A stretch of DNA of 37,837 nucleotides from a virus. Positions 1-8,621 of the stretch are shown here, in pieces. The notes under the pieces were generated by a model. It did no database searches and was not told where the DNA came from. It saw only the letters and a program-made list of their open reading frames with translations. The stretch is taken from IMG/VR virus record IMGVR_UViG_3300025641_000023, positions 1 through 37,837 of that record; one strand, given 5' to 3'. Position 1 is the stretch's first letter; each line of letters opens with the position of its first letter. The position numbers and the translations under genes were made by a program.

Positions 1-781
1 TTGAATCATCCCCTTTATAAATTGAACCCCCATCGTTCCAATCTCTAGGTGCTTGCGTTTCAACAATCCAAGTTGGGTTTGGATTATCTCTTTGACTCAG
101 GTTCCATTCATCTCTCCAAGCCTTTTCATATGATTCTTTATCAAGCTCACCGCTTTCCTGTAAGTTTTTTAGGTAAGCTACCTTCCCGTCAAAGCCTGTT
201 TGTCCCCACTGTTCTTGAAAAGCTGTTGTATTCCCTTCTTCTCTAAGCGTATCAAAAGCCGAGGTAAGGTTATCTTTCTGATTTACAAACTTATCAGCAA
301 TAATGTCGTTAGCTTCTTGAGCTGTTCCGCCTTTGTTTAACCACTCCTGCGCTGTCTGCTCGTCAATACCTCTACTGAGCATATTATTATAGGAGTAGGT
401 GTTGTCGTATTCTTCTGTATCTCCGCTAATTAAACGACCACCAAAGTTAGAGTAGTCACCACCCCTTGCATCTACAGTATCAAAAGTAACGTTAGATAAT
501 GCTTCATCACTATACTGCATATACGGAATATCTTCTGAAGCCAACGTATCTGCATAGGTCGAAGGGTCATCACTGTACTTAGCTGTGATGTCCTTACCGC
601 CTGCTGATATTCTACCGAAGTCTGCAAAAGGGTCAGAGGACACGACAGGAGCCACAACGGGAGGAGTAGGTTCTCCACGGTATCCTGAGCCTCCACCATA
701 GTTAGTAGTAGCGGGAGCAGAGTCTATAGCAAAGACATCTTCTTCTTCTTGGTCAAAGGCGCTTTCTAATCCTGTAGCCAT
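1..781 (-). CDS. Hypothetical acidic protein, 3'-truncated at left edge
   Basis: An open frame of 260 codons begins at ATG 781 and runs off the window without a stop. The N-terminus reads MATGLESAFDQEEEDVF. The protein is rich in Asp, Glu, Gly, Ser and Tyr, with low-complexity stretches such as NYGGGSGYRGEP, and has no signal peptide or membrane segment that I can see. It starts in a TAATG overlap with the holin stop, exactly where the 951-residue gene starts after the other holin copy (37479), so it occupies the equivalent locus. The two proteins do not resemble each other at the N-terminus, although both contain short helical repeats of the type YLKNLQESGELDKESY. I infer an alternative virion-associated protein from a related genotype. 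I do not recognise a family. Confidence 0.7.
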   Translation of the reverse strand, partial: MATGLESAFDQEEEDVFAIDSAPATTNYGGGSGYRGEPTPPVVAPVVSSDPFADFGRISAGGKDITAKYSDDPSTYADTLASEDIPYMQYSDEALSNVTFDTVDARGGDYSNFGGRLISGDTEEYDNTYSYNNMLSRGIDEQTAQEWLNKGGTAQEANDIIADKFVNQKDNLTSAFDTLREEGNTTAFQEQWGQTGFDGKVAYLKNLQESGELDKESYEKAWRDEWNLSQRDNPNPTWIVETQAPRDWNDGGSIYKGDDS

Positions 782-1164
782 TATTTAACCCCCTTAGTTT
801 TCTCATATGTACGCAACGTACCTAACCCAAGCATCCCCATCAAGACAGGCAACATAGTTGACAAATCTATAAGGGGAATAACGATTGGAGAACCGGATAA
901 AGCAAGCGCAAAGTTTGCCATCGGAATAACAAGGAAGTTACCCGCCATTCCAAGGCAACAAGTCCAACCCACAGCAGGCCGCCAACCTGCGACAAATAAG
1001 TCCTTGCTTGCTGCTTCAGTTTTGTTCACCTCTATCTGTGCTTGTGCTATTGTATGTGCTTGTGTGGCAATCTCGTGCGCTATACGTTGCTTAGTGTCAG
1101 CGTCAGGTATTACCTTATCTAGTATCTTTGTTACTGGCTGTATGAGCGCACTGATGATTGACAT
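781..1164 (-). CDS. Holin of the GTA 3-TM type
   Basis: The 127-residue protein matches the pattern of the three-transmembrane holin family first named from gene transfer agents (GTA_holin_3TM). It has an amphipathic N-terminal half (about residues 1-52), the signature FVAGWRPAVGWTC, a hydrophobic segment at about 62-90, and a second hydrophobic stretch in LSTMLPVLMGMLGLGTLRTYE before a basic tail. Holins of this type open the inner membrane to time lysis. The ATG overlaps the stop of the upstream 54-residue holin (TAATG), and its own stop overlaps the next start, so the genes are translationally coupled. A second copy, about 94% identical outside the perfectly matching end, lies at 37479-37837. 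Confidence 0.8.
   Translation of the reverse strand: MSIISALIQPVTKILDKVIPDADTKQRIAHEIATQAHTIAQAQIEVNKTEAASKDLFVAGWRPAVGWTCCLGMAGNFLVIPMANFALALSGSPIVIPLIDLSTMLPVLMGMLGLGTLRTYEKTKGVK
1013..1139. repeat. 127-bp exact repeat, internal copy
   Basis: These 127 bases, within the holin gene, are identical to the last 127 bases of the window (37711-37837). The base immediately before the repeat differs (T at 1012, C at 37710). A repeat of exactly this length that stops at the end of the sequence is the signature of an assembly-graph overlap with k=127. It is not convincing as a phage terminal redundancy, because it lies 1 kb inside the left end and within a coding region. Confidence 0.9.
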
Positions 1165-1328
1165 TACTCTTTTCCTCTTAACCCTTTAACTGTGTCGGAC
1201 TCCCAAATACGAAGTCCCATCCACACGATTGTAAACAATGAAGCCACTGGTGGTAACCAAGCAGCTAAGGATAACACCCCTGTTGACACTGCTGCTATGT
1301 CCATCATTTCTTTAGTTTCCTCTACCAT
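1164..1328 (-). CDS. Small class II holin-like membrane protein
   Basis: A 54-residue ORF starting MVEETKEMMDIAAVSTGV. A hydrophobic region spans about residues 11-42 (VLSLAAWLPPVASLFTIVW), preceded by an acidic N-terminus and followed by a charged C-terminus (TVKGLRGKE). Size and layout resemble T7 gp17.5-type class II holins. The reverse-strand ribosome site AAGGA lies 7 nt before the ATG. The stop codon overlaps the ATG of the 3-TM holin, so two holin-like proteins are coupled directly after the tail spikes. One could act as antiholin or pinholin; the sequence does not say which. Confidence 0.65.
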   Translation of the reverse strand: MVEETKEMMDIAAVSTGVLSLAAWLPPVASLFTIVWMGLRIWESDTVKGLRGKE

Positions 1329-1345
1329 GGTTAAATCCTTTTAAG

Positions 1346-3109
1346 TTATTTCGCAGCCCAACCAGTATTACCTGTGCCAGATTCTTTTACATATAAAGTT
1401 TCGTTTGCTATACCATCGGTGCGTAAGTACAATGAACCTACAACTGCTACTACATTGTTTTCAGGCGTACCTGAGCCTACAAGTAACTGCACTCCGAGTA
1501 GTGTCAAACCCTCGTTATCAACCTTAGCTTTTTCTACACCGTCAACTCTAAGGCTAATCTTACTGTCTGTTGTTACACCGAGAGGGTCTGCTTCCAGAAA
1601 TAGCTTTCCTTCTTTTGTGCCTACTCTTGACGTGCCTAAGTTATCTGTAAACTGTACCCTAGCAAATATATCGTTAGAATTAAACGTAGCTACAGTATCC
1701 TTGCCGTGGAACACAGTTGGCAAGAAGTTAGAGCCTGACGCATACGTTACTTCAATACCTGCACCAGATGGGTTGTTACCAAACACTATGTTGTCAGTAC
1801 CGCCTGCAAGAGTTACAAACTCGTCTTCTACTGGACTAATAACAACATCGTCGCCTGCACTTCCCGCAGTAGTTAGAGTTACGTTACCTCCTCCTGCGTT
1901 ACCAATACCAGACAAAGTGTAGTCTTTAGGGTCTGCGGGGTTGGTTGTAAGTACAAGCTCCGCACCATTCCTTGTTACCAGTACGTTCTTTTCAGCGGCA
2001 GCCAAGAAAGTATATGGAAATACTGTTTGTAAAGACGCTGCAATATAAGCGTTCTGTAGTTTAGAAATACCACCAGTGTTGTACACGATTGTATTGCGAC
2101 GACAACCCCCTACAATTTCTACGCCACCTGAGATAGTGTTGTTGGTTATAATGTTTTCACTGGGAATGTAGTTACTAGCATTAGTAATCCTAAGTGCCTT
2201 AACGTTCTTCCACGATATGTTAGCACCGATGATTGTGTTGTTAGTAGCACCGTCCAACACAAAAGCAGGAACAGTATATGTAGCACTTAACAGCGGGTGT
2301 ATCTTACCGGAGAACATACACTTACGAGTATTACGACCCCAATAGATTGCTGACCACGCAGATGATTCACACTGGAAGTCCTTACCAAAGTTAATGTTGT
2401 TGCAAGCACTGTCTGCCTTACGTAAAGCAAAAAAGAAATCAAGTATAATGGCATATACGTTAGTAGCACCACCGCGAACAACACGTAAGCCTGAAACATC
2501 TCCTTCCCAACACTCACGCATTCTTAGGTTAGTACCGGCACACCGGAACGTATTAACGTCCTCAAAAGTAAAGTAACTGAGCATTGCCAAGTCAAATATG
2601 TTTTGAGTATTAGTGTAATCACCTGATACAGTAAACCCTTTGAAAAGAAAACCTGATGGGTGTGAACTGTTACCGTAGGAAGTAGTGTCTCCGTAGGCTT
2701 TAAACAAGTAATCGACAGCACCGCTGACAAGCAATACTGACTTACCTCGTCCTTCTCCTATAAACCGTACGCTTCGGCCACCGTCTGCTAACTTATCGTA
2801 GTCATAAACGTTACCTGTAACTATGTAATTTCCTGCGGGTAGGTACACTCCTTTGTTTGCAAGAATAGCAGCATCCGTACACGCCTTGATAGCTACAGTG
2901 TCGTCAGTAACTCCATCGCCCTTAGCACCGTAGACTTTTACATTTAACAGGGAAGTGTCTTCAGATAGGAGTATAACCACACCTGAGTTGTTTTTACTGT
3001 ATAGTTTATGGTCAGTAACGTTTACAGCAAGTTCCGCCAGTTCTAACTCGCTAGGGTTAGGAGCATTACCGGCTGTTGTACTATGTTTTGTAATTAAGTT
3101 AGTAGGCAC
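1346..3109 (-). CDS. Tail spike, pectate-lyase-like beta-helix (second spike)
   Basis: 587 residues. The first ~60 residues (MPTNLITKHSTTAG, then LAELAVNVTDHKLYS) are a virion-anchor module shared with the upstream 747-residue spike. Next comes a Pectate_lyase_3 signature (VKVYGAKGDGVTDDTVAIKA, about 57-76), then a parallel beta-helix with many Asn/Gly turns. The C-terminal part (from about 380) is a Gly/Thr-rich domain ending in GSLYLRTDG and LYVKESGTGNTGWAAK, a common phage tail protein ending. Such spikes bind and often cleave host surface polysaccharide; catalytic residues cannot be assigned here. The start is GTG at 3109, supported by AGGAGG five bases upstream. Confidence 0.85.
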   Translation of the reverse strand: MPTNLITKHSTTAGNAPNPSELELAELAVNVTDHKLYSKNNSGVVILLSEDTSLLNVKVYGAKGDGVTDDTVAIKACTDAAILANKGVYLPAGNYIVTGNVYDYDKLADGGRSVRFIGEGRGKSVLLVSGAVDYLFKAYGDTTSYGNSSHPSGFLFKGFTVSGDYTNTQNIFDLAMLSYFTFEDVNTFRCAGTNLRMRECWEGDVSGLRVVRGGATNVYAIILDFFFALRKADSACNNINFGKDFQCESSAWSAIYWGRNTRKCMFSGKIHPLLSATYTVPAFVLDGATNNTIIGANISWKNVKALRITNASNYIPSENIITNNTISGGVEIVGGCRRNTIVYNTGGISKLQNAYIAASLQTVFPYTFLAAAEKNVLVTRNGAELVLTTNPADPKDYTLSGIGNAGGGNVTLTTAGSAGDDVVISPVEDEFVTLAGGTDNIVFGNNPSGAGIEVTYASGSNFLPTVFHGKDTVATFNSNDIFARVQFTDNLGTSRVGTKEGKLFLEADPLGVTTDSKISLRVDGVEKAKVDNEGLTLLGVQLLVGSGTPENNVVAVVGSLYLRTDGIANETLYVKESGTGNTGWAAK

Positions 3110-3121
3110 AATGCCCTCCTA

Positions 3122-5365
3122 TTAAAGTAATGCGTCTGTAGTGGACACGTATTCTGTTTTAGCTGACCATTGCGTAGGGGTATCTGTAACCTGCGTTCCT
3201 CTCACTCTGAGATACACATCGTCAGCACTTAAAGTAAACATTGGCACATCCCAAGACGCAGCTCCACTGCTTGTAATAGCGTACTCAGTTATTGTACTGC
3301 CTACTTGCGTGAGTGTACCACTGACTACCTTAAACAAACCTGTAATCTTATAAGCCGCAAACTCAGCGTCACCTTGCTTGCCTGTAACGGAAGCTGTTAT
3401 CCTAACAACTTGGTCAACAATACTTGTGTTCCAAGTTTGAATTGTTTGCAATGTTCCAGTGTTGAAAGACTTTGTACGACTGTCTCTTATTGTAACATTC
3501 TGGTTAGGATTGACAGGTCGAATAAAAGTATTAGCAACCTCGCCTACATACTGATTGTTATCCAATGTAATAGTATTGCAAGATGCGAACTCAATGCCAT
3601 TGTTAGTAACGGTATCTAAAACATTGTTTGAAATTAATACATTGCTTAACTCAGCCGCACTGATTATATACTGCCAAACAACTGAGCCGTCTGTAATTGC
3701 ACTTCCTGTTCCAGTAGGGCCGCCACTAGAGGCAGACGTTCCTGCTGTTGTACACTTATAATTGATGCTGTTGTTTACAACCTTAGCTCCTACAGCAAAA
3801 GCGGTACTGGCAGTCCAATCAGTTCGAGATTCAGCGGTACTGCTTAACTGAATGCCCTTTTTGCAGCCAGATATAGCGTTGTTGGAGATGTTGTAGTTCT
3901 TAGTATCATAATGCGCTCGCACTCTAATAGCCGCAAGAGGCTCATACACTCCACTGCCTACATCTACACCTGTGATATTGTTGCCTTGTACAATACAGTT
4001 CACACCACTCTGAATGACGTTAATGGCATATTGCTGACAGTGATATATGTTGTTGCTAGTAATGTTGCTATCGTCATGTATTGCTGTATTGCCGTTAATA
4101 CCGAAACGGAATCTTTCAATGTTGTTGCCAGTTACATTAACGCAATCATTTTGTATACGAATGCCTGAGCCTACACCATTTACACCTTCCAATGTATTAC
4201 CAGTAACAGTTACGTTAAATCCGTTCACTTTCCCATCATCGCCACGGCCTCTACCCTTGACGTTAATGCCATAGATTTGGTTTACATTCAGTGTAGTGCT
4301 GCCATTGGGAAGTTTACCCATACCCGAAATTGTGTTGCCTGTGATTGTAGCAAAGCGAGCCTTAGTGTAGATAGCCGCTGATTCCCCTGAGTAATAAAAC
4401 TTAATATTGTTAGTTCCTACAGGAGGAGCAGTAGTAAACGTAAGGGTAGTTCCATCAAGAGTCCAAAGAACATTCTCGTCAGTATTTATCTGCTCAACAT
4501 CTACGCCATTAATTATAAGGTACAGGGTACACTGCCCTTCATTAAGGTTGTCTTCTTCCACAGTAAATGTCTTGTCACTACCATCACCACTGAAAAGCTC
4601 AAAAGTACCTTCCGCACCTATGGTTTCAAACGTATTGTTAGAAATAACAGCGTTCCTGCCATAGATAAGAAGTACGTTACAGTCAGTACCTGAAACAGTG
4701 CTTATGTTTCTAAATGTGTTGCCTGTAATTGTAAAGTTTTTCCAAGTGTCTTGTGCGCTTAAATTGTTCAAACCTACACGAACAGGCTTGTTAACTGTAA
4801 TAGTATCAAACACACAGTTCTGTATGCTGAAAGAGTTTACAGGGCGCTCAAGAGAAATGCCGCCTCCACAGTCTTTAATAGTTACGTTGTCAAACGAAAA
4901 CCTATCAACAGTGCCTGAGTCTTCAAATTCATTAAAGAAAAGATAGTTAAGCTGCTCAAAAGTAATGCCTGTAATCTCTACAGAAGAAAAAGGCTTAACA
5001 AAAGAGTTAGCTTTATTGTTACCTTTAAGCGTACCTGTCCCGTGTATTTTAAGAGGAGTTGTAAGTACAGGAGCTACCCAGTTAGGAAGATAGAATACTC
5101 CATCAGGAACGTACAAAGACTTACCTGAGTTTATAGCAGCAGTTACTGCAACAGTGTCACTTGTTGTGCCGTCACCCACAGCGCCAAATGCTTTAATGCT
5201 TGTCAATCCTGTTGTCTCAGAAACTTTAATAATATTGTTAGCGTTGTCCCGTGAATACAAGATGTTATCTGTAACGTTTATCGCTAACTCGCCTACCGTT
5301 AGATTGCTAGTAGTAGGTACTGTACCGGCTACGGTGCTTAGTTTTGTAATTAAATTAGTAGGCAT
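3122..5365 (-). CDS. Tail spike, pectate-lyase-like beta-helix (first spike)
   Basis: 747 residues. The N-terminal module MPTNLITKLSTVAG...VGELAINVTDNILYS is homologous to that of the downstream spike. A Pectate_lyase_3 motif follows (IKAFGAVGDGTTSDTVAVTA, about 57-76), then a long right-handed beta-helix with regular GNTF, NNTI and GNNI turns up to about residue 640. An inserted small module around 540-590 (STAFAVGAKVVNNSINYKCT) resembles carbohydrate-binding inserts of phage tail proteins. The C-terminal ~110 residues form a separate beta-rich domain. The ATG lies in a TAATG overlap with the upstream gene and has GAGGAGG just before it. Likely a receptor-binding depolymerase; catalytic activity is inferred from fold only. 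Confidence 0.85.
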   Translation of the reverse strand: MPTNLITKLSTVAGTVPTTSNLTVGELAINVTDNILYSRDNANNIIKVSETTGLTSIKAFGAVGDGTTSDTVAVTAAINSGKSLYVPDGVFYLPNWVAPVLTTPLKIHGTGTLKGNNKANSFVKPFSSVEITGITFEQLNYLFFNEFEDSGTVDRFSFDNVTIKDCGGGISLERPVNSFSIQNCVFDTITVNKPVRVGLNNLSAQDTWKNFTITGNTFRNISTVSGTDCNVLLIYGRNAVISNNTFETIGAEGTFELFSGDGSDKTFTVEEDNLNEGQCTLYLIINGVDVEQINTDENVLWTLDGTTLTFTTAPPVGTNNIKFYYSGESAAIYTKARFATITGNTISGMGKLPNGSTTLNVNQIYGINVKGRGRGDDGKVNGFNVTVTGNTLEGVNGVGSGIRIQNDCVNVTGNNIERFRFGINGNTAIHDDSNITSNNIYHCQQYAINVIQSGVNCIVQGNNITGVDVGSGVYEPLAAIRVRAHYDTKNYNISNNAISGCKKGIQLSSTAESRTDWTASTAFAVGAKVVNNSINYKCTTAGTSASSGGPTGTGSAITDGSVVWQYIISAAELSNVLISNNVLDTVTNNGIEFASCNTITLDNNQYVGEVANTFIRPVNPNQNVTIRDSRTKSFNTGTLQTIQTWNTSIVDQVVRITASVTGKQGDAEFAAYKITGLFKVVSGTLTQVGSTITEYAITSSGAASWDVPMFTLSADDVYLRVRGTQVTDTPTQWSAKTEYVSTTDALL

Positions 5366-5625
5366 TAGTCCTCCTCAGTGATTACTTTACTAAAGCCAAG
5401 GGCGGCTAAGCCTGTAATAGGTTTTACGCTCTGGTCTGTAAGAGAACGGTAAACCAAATCGCTATCAACAAGAGAAGCGTAGTAGTCTTGCGGGAAGTTA
5501 CCTGAACTTACCCAGTACTTTCTAAGACCTTTTTTAAACTCAGTTGTAAACATATCTGTAGATGTTAAAGCCTGAGCAAGTTCTTTGTTGCCGTTAGTTA
5601 CGACTATAGTGGCGAACACACTCAT
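5365..5625 (-). CDS. Conserved-type phage protein of unknown function (86 aa)
   Basis: 86 residues, starting MSVFATIVVTNGNKELAQ and ending in acidic ITEED. It looks globular, with no membrane segment or cysteines. It lies between the LamG-like protein and the first tail spike, with stop/start overlaps on both sides, so it belongs to the same transcript and is probably a virion component or a fibre/spike assembly factor. I do not recognise a domain. Confidence 0.7.
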   Translation of the reverse strand: MSVFATIVVTNGNKELAQALTSTDMFTTEFKKGLRKYWVSSGNFPQDYYASLVDSDLVYRSLTDQSVKPITGLAALGFSKVITEED

Positions 5626-6431
5626 TAGAGGGTTACTCCTGTTTTACCTGCAATATACGTTTCAGTCGAGGCAATATCGTCAGCGCTAGACAAGCTTCCT
5701 CTAACAATCATACCGTAGATTTTTCCATCTAAATAGAGGCTTGTAGCATTATTTCTAGCACCTACATTTAAAGCATGGTTGCCGTAGTTGCCTGTTCCTT
5801 GGTTAGCAGTAGGCGAGCTTTTCTGAACACCGTCAACTCGAAGTGTATTAACGTCATCACTAATATCACTCAGACCTGTCAATACGCTTGTAACTGGAGG
5901 AGTGTATTCGTTAGAGTTAGCATTTACTACAGAAGTACCTTTAGATGACCATCTCCAGATGTTACCACCAATAGCGGCCAGTCTAAATGCACCGTCATTA
6001 TTACCTAGGTTTGCTGATAGTTCTGCTACAACGGCTACTTCATCGGCTTCTTTCCTAGCGCCTGCAAACACGGTCATATTATCAGTGCCGGTAAAGTCAA
6101 TAGCTGCCGATTGCAGTCCGTCATCAACGCCATCAAACTCTAAGAAGTATAGGCCGCCTACTAGCTTCAAGGCAGGACATTTAGCCAAAGTAGTTTGAAT
6201 TGCATCGTTTCCATTGCCCGACTTATCTACCAGTTTACCTACACGGTTAGCATCAAGAATATCACCTGATGTCCAAGGCACAGTAGCGGTAGTTCCGTCT
6301 TGTTGAAACACTGTTGATAAATCGGAAGGGTCATACCAAACACCCTCTTCACCGGAAGCGAAAAGGGCGAGAGGGGTAAAACCACCACGTGCGTTTGTAA
6401 CGCCTAGTCTGTTTACACCTAATCCATACAT
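5625..6431 (-). CDS. LamG/concanavalin A-like virion protein
   Basis: 268 residues. The N-terminal MYGLGVNRLGVTNARGGF is typical of short phage virion proteins. It is followed by GVWYDPSDLSTVFQ and VGKLVDKSGNGNDAIQ, hallmarks of phage proteins carrying a concanavalin A-like lectin/glucanase (LamG) domain. The beta-sandwich spans about 85-250 (YFLEFDGVDDGLQS ... LYLDGKIYGMIVR) and ends in DDIASTETYIAGKTGV. Such domains bind glycans and commonly decorate heads or tails. It sits between capsid and tail-spike genes, so a surface-exposed adhesion role is a reasonable inference. Confidence 0.75.
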   Translation of the reverse strand: MYGLGVNRLGVTNARGGFTPLALFASGEEGVWYDPSDLSTVFQQDGTTATVPWTSGDILDANRVGKLVDKSGNGNDAIQTTLAKCPALKLVGGLYFLEFDGVDDGLQSAAIDFTGTDNMTVFAGARKEADEVAVVAELSANLGNNDGAFRLAAIGGNIWRWSSKGTSVVNANSNEYTPPVTSVLTGLSDISDDVNTLRVDGVQKSSPTANQGTGNYGNHALNVGARNNATSLYLDGKIYGMIVRGSLSSADDIASTETYIAGKTGVTL

Positions 6432-6434
6432 GGC

Positions 6435-6734
6435 TTACACCATTGAGGTTATGTAGGCGGAACCAGTACCGGAAGCTAGGATAACAGAAACAGTATCCCC
6501 TGTGAATACATGGACGTACTCAATAGCGTTTGCAGGAAGATATGAAGAAGAAGTAGTGGCTGTGCCTGTGACGCTATAGAAGCAGTCAGAGTCGCTTACG
6601 ATGCGAGCTACACGAATACCGGCAGCAATAGCAGTAGCGGAGGCAGCAGTGCCTGAAGTGGATACTTTAGAAACAGTAGTGGGACGGAGAACTTGAATTG
6701 GTTTTGCGTTTGCATCAATTGTCAAAGTAGACAT
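6435..6734 (-). CDS. Small Ser/Thr/Ala-rich virion-like protein
   Basis: 99 residues, starting MSTLTIDANAKPIQVLRP. It is rich in Ser, Thr, Ala and Val, with alternating polar/hydrophobic strands that suggest a small beta-sandwich, as in head decoration or fibre-base proteins. It follows the capsid gene across a terminator-like hairpin and has AGGAAA before its ATG. No family is recognised; a structural role is inferred from composition and position. Confidence 0.65.
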   Translation of the reverse strand: MSTLTIDANAKPIQVLRPTTVSKVSTSGTAASATAIAAGIRVARIVSDSDCFYSVTGTATTSSSYLPANAIEYVHVFTGDTVSVILASGTGSAYITSMV

Positions 6735-6780
6735 AATAATTTTCCTATGTAAAGATAGAAAGGCGCTATGGCCCGAAAGT

Positions 6781-6808
6781 AAAAGGAGGCACCCTTATGG
6801 ATGCCCCC
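6781..6808 (-). terminator. Rho-independent terminator after the major capsid gene
   Basis: On the minus strand GGGGGCA (6808-6802) pairs with TGCCTCC (6791-6785), seven pairs with one G-U, around a 10-nt loop. Four U residues follow (6784-6781). It lies 10 bases past the capsid stop, the same relative place as the terminator after T7 gene 10. It is probably leaky, since the genes downstream have no clear promoter of their own. Confidence 0.7.
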
Positions 6809-6818
6809 AGTTTGTTAC

Positions 6819-7742
6819 TTAGCCTGCTACGTTAAGTACGAAGCCTGCGTCTGGACGGAAAGTCTTAACACCGTACAGAGTGTCAGCAGTGTACAGGTTC
6901 GCAAGGAACTCCTGCTTGTACTGAGTCTGTGAACGAATGCCCTGCTGTTCCGCAAGGATGTAAGTATCCTTGTGAATCAACTGAGCAGCACGAACACCTG
7001 TCTCTGGAGTAGCTACGTTAGTAGATACCATTACGTCGATACCGTACAGGTTACCGATGAGGCCGTTTTGAACAGTCTGTCCGCCAGTGAAGTCACTGGA
7101 AACATAACGCTCAAGTCCCATGATAGAGTTACGTACTGAAGGTGGAATTACGAAACAACGGTCGTCCATAGGAACGTCTGCGTCATCCATCTTCTGAATC
7201 AAAGCACGGAAAGCTTCGTCGGTAAACGCTGTGTCAACACCGCCTGCTGCGTATGCTTCCAAACCACCGCCTGATGCTACTTGGAAAGAAGCACTGTTGA
7301 CCCAAGAAGAGCCATCGCCATCACCAAGTGACTTACCCAAGTCCATGATGTCAGTGTCAATCTGACGAGCTAGGGCGTAACCTGCGTCACTGGTGTAGAA
7401 CTGACGAAGAGAAGACAAAGCCTGAGTCTCAGTAATATCTTCAATCATACGAGAGTACTCGTAGTGCTTGTCGATGGCTACTGCTACGTTACCTTCTACG
7501 TTGTTCTGGATGGTAACAGCAATGTTTTCTGCTTTCTCTGCGGCAACGCCACGGATAGGAGCAGGAATGTTTACTGTGTCGCCTTTCTTGCCAGTCATAG
7601 AAAGTTTCTTGACTTTAGGGGCGATAACTAGGCTCTTCTCATATGCAGCGCGAATCTCGTCACTCCATAGTTTAGGGATGAACGAAGCTGCTGAGGTGTT
7701 GTCTACGATTGCGTTTGCTTGTGGATATGCGCCTGCTGGCAT
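6819..7742 (-). CDS. Major capsid protein
   Basis: 307 residues, starting MPAGAYPQANAIVDNTSA. The N-terminal region FIPKLWSDEIRAAYEKSLV, then KKGDTVNIPAPIRG, is characteristic of the major capsid proteins of T7-like and N4-gp56-like marine podoviruses (HK97 fold). The length fits. It directly follows the scaffold gene and is followed by a strong terminator. The ATG has AAGGAA seven bases upstream. It forms the icosahedral shell. The assignment rests on motif pattern and gene order, not on a search. Confidence 0.88.
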   Translation of the reverse strand: MPAGAYPQANAIVDNTSAASFIPKLWSDEIRAAYEKSLVIAPKVKKLSMTGKKGDTVNIPAPIRGVAAEKAENIAVTIQNNVEGNVAVAIDKHYEYSRMIEDITETQALSSLRQFYTSDAGYALARQIDTDIMDLGKSLGDGDGSSWVNSASFQVASGGGLEAYAAGGVDTAFTDEAFRALIQKMDDADVPMDDRCFVIPPSVRNSIMGLERYVSSDFTGGQTVQNGLIGNLYGIDVMVSTNVATPETGVRAAQLIHKDTYILAEQQGIRSQTQYKQEFLANLYTADTLYGVKTFRPDAGFVLNVAG

Positions 7743-7774
7743 AATAATATTCCTTATAAAAAAAGTTTAGGTTT

Positions 7775-8560
7775 TTACCTAACCCTTCCTTCTGCATATG
7801 CTTGTGTGATTTCATCAGACAAAGACATATACCGGTCGGGGTCGGTTTTCATTAGCTTAATAATGTCTGAGCGTCGATATACTTTCTTCGCTCGCTGTTC
7901 GCCAGTTCCTCTAGCGGTGCCTGTTGAGGCGGATTTAACAGCGGCTTTCCGTGTGTCCTTCTCAGTAGAAGCAGCTTGAGCTACTACACCTTTACGTTCT
8001 TTCCAGTTGGTAAAGAGTTCGTCTGCGGCATCGTAGTCGTACTGTCTGTCTGCCTGAGCAAAGAGCTGTGTGCGAATCTTAGAGGATTTAATCCAATCAA
8101 CAAACTTACCGTCCTGTACAATTTCATTCATGTCGGGATGACGTGACTGTAACTTACTTTGTGCGGTCTGTCGTTGGTTGTTTAGATTAGCTGCCTCTGC
8201 CTTCTTAATTGAAGGGTGATTAGCAATAGCTCTTTCGACTGCCTTGTCGGGGTCGGAAAAGAAATCAATATCTTCAGCTTCAGTTTCTTGTGTTGGTGGT
8301 GGTGTCGAATCGAGTTGTGTCTGTATATAACTATCGACTACGGAACGTAACTCCCCTACTTCTCCGCTTTGCTTTCCTAGGAGCTTCTCAGCTTCTTGGT
8401 GCATCCTTACAATCTCTGCGGTTGACTTTCCTTTGTACTTCTCGGGGACATCGTCTTCAGTCGGTGTTGGCTCTTGCGGAGCTTCCGTTTGAAGGTCGTT
8501 GATGTTGTCAAGTTCTTTGTCGTCGTCTAGACGCTCATCTTCTATAATGTTTGCTGCCAT
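7775..8560 (-). CDS. Capsid scaffold/assembly protein
   Basis: 261 residues, highly acidic N-terminus (EDERLDDDKELDNINDLQ) and Pro/Glu-rich linker, then DVPEKYKGKSTAEIVRMHQE and a predicted helical middle, with a basic C-terminus (RAKKVYRRSDIIKLM) suited to binding the capsid shell. Phage scaffolds typically combine an acidic helical body with a basic C-terminal capsid-binding tail. The gene sits immediately upstream of the major capsid gene, the standard position (T7 gp9 before gp10). Confidence 0.85.
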   Translation of the reverse strand: MAANIIEDERLDDDKELDNINDLQTEAPQEPTPTEDDVPEKYKGKSTAEIVRMHQEAEKLLGKQSGEVGELRSVVDSYIQTQLDSTPPPTQETEAEDIDFFSDPDKAVERAIANHPSIKKAEAANLNNQRQTAQSKLQSRHPDMNEIVQDGKFVDWIKSSKIRTQLFAQADRQYDYDAADELFTNWKERKGVVAQAASTEKDTRKAAVKSASTGTARGTGEQRAKKVYRRSDIIKLMKTDPDRYMSLSDEITQAYAEGRVR

Positions 8561-8621
8561 TATTAAACTCCGTACCTTTTAGTATTATGGAGGTGGTTAT
8601 TATGCGAGGGTTCATACACCA

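Noticed and set aside
1374-5381. Plus-strand reading frames opposite the tail spikes
   Set aside because: They are shadows of the spike genes: low-complexity translations with no ribosome sites or domains.
5603-5610. ACTATAGT core inside the 86-residue gene as another operator
   Set aside because: Only the 8-bp core is present, without the outer half-site bases and without a promoter.
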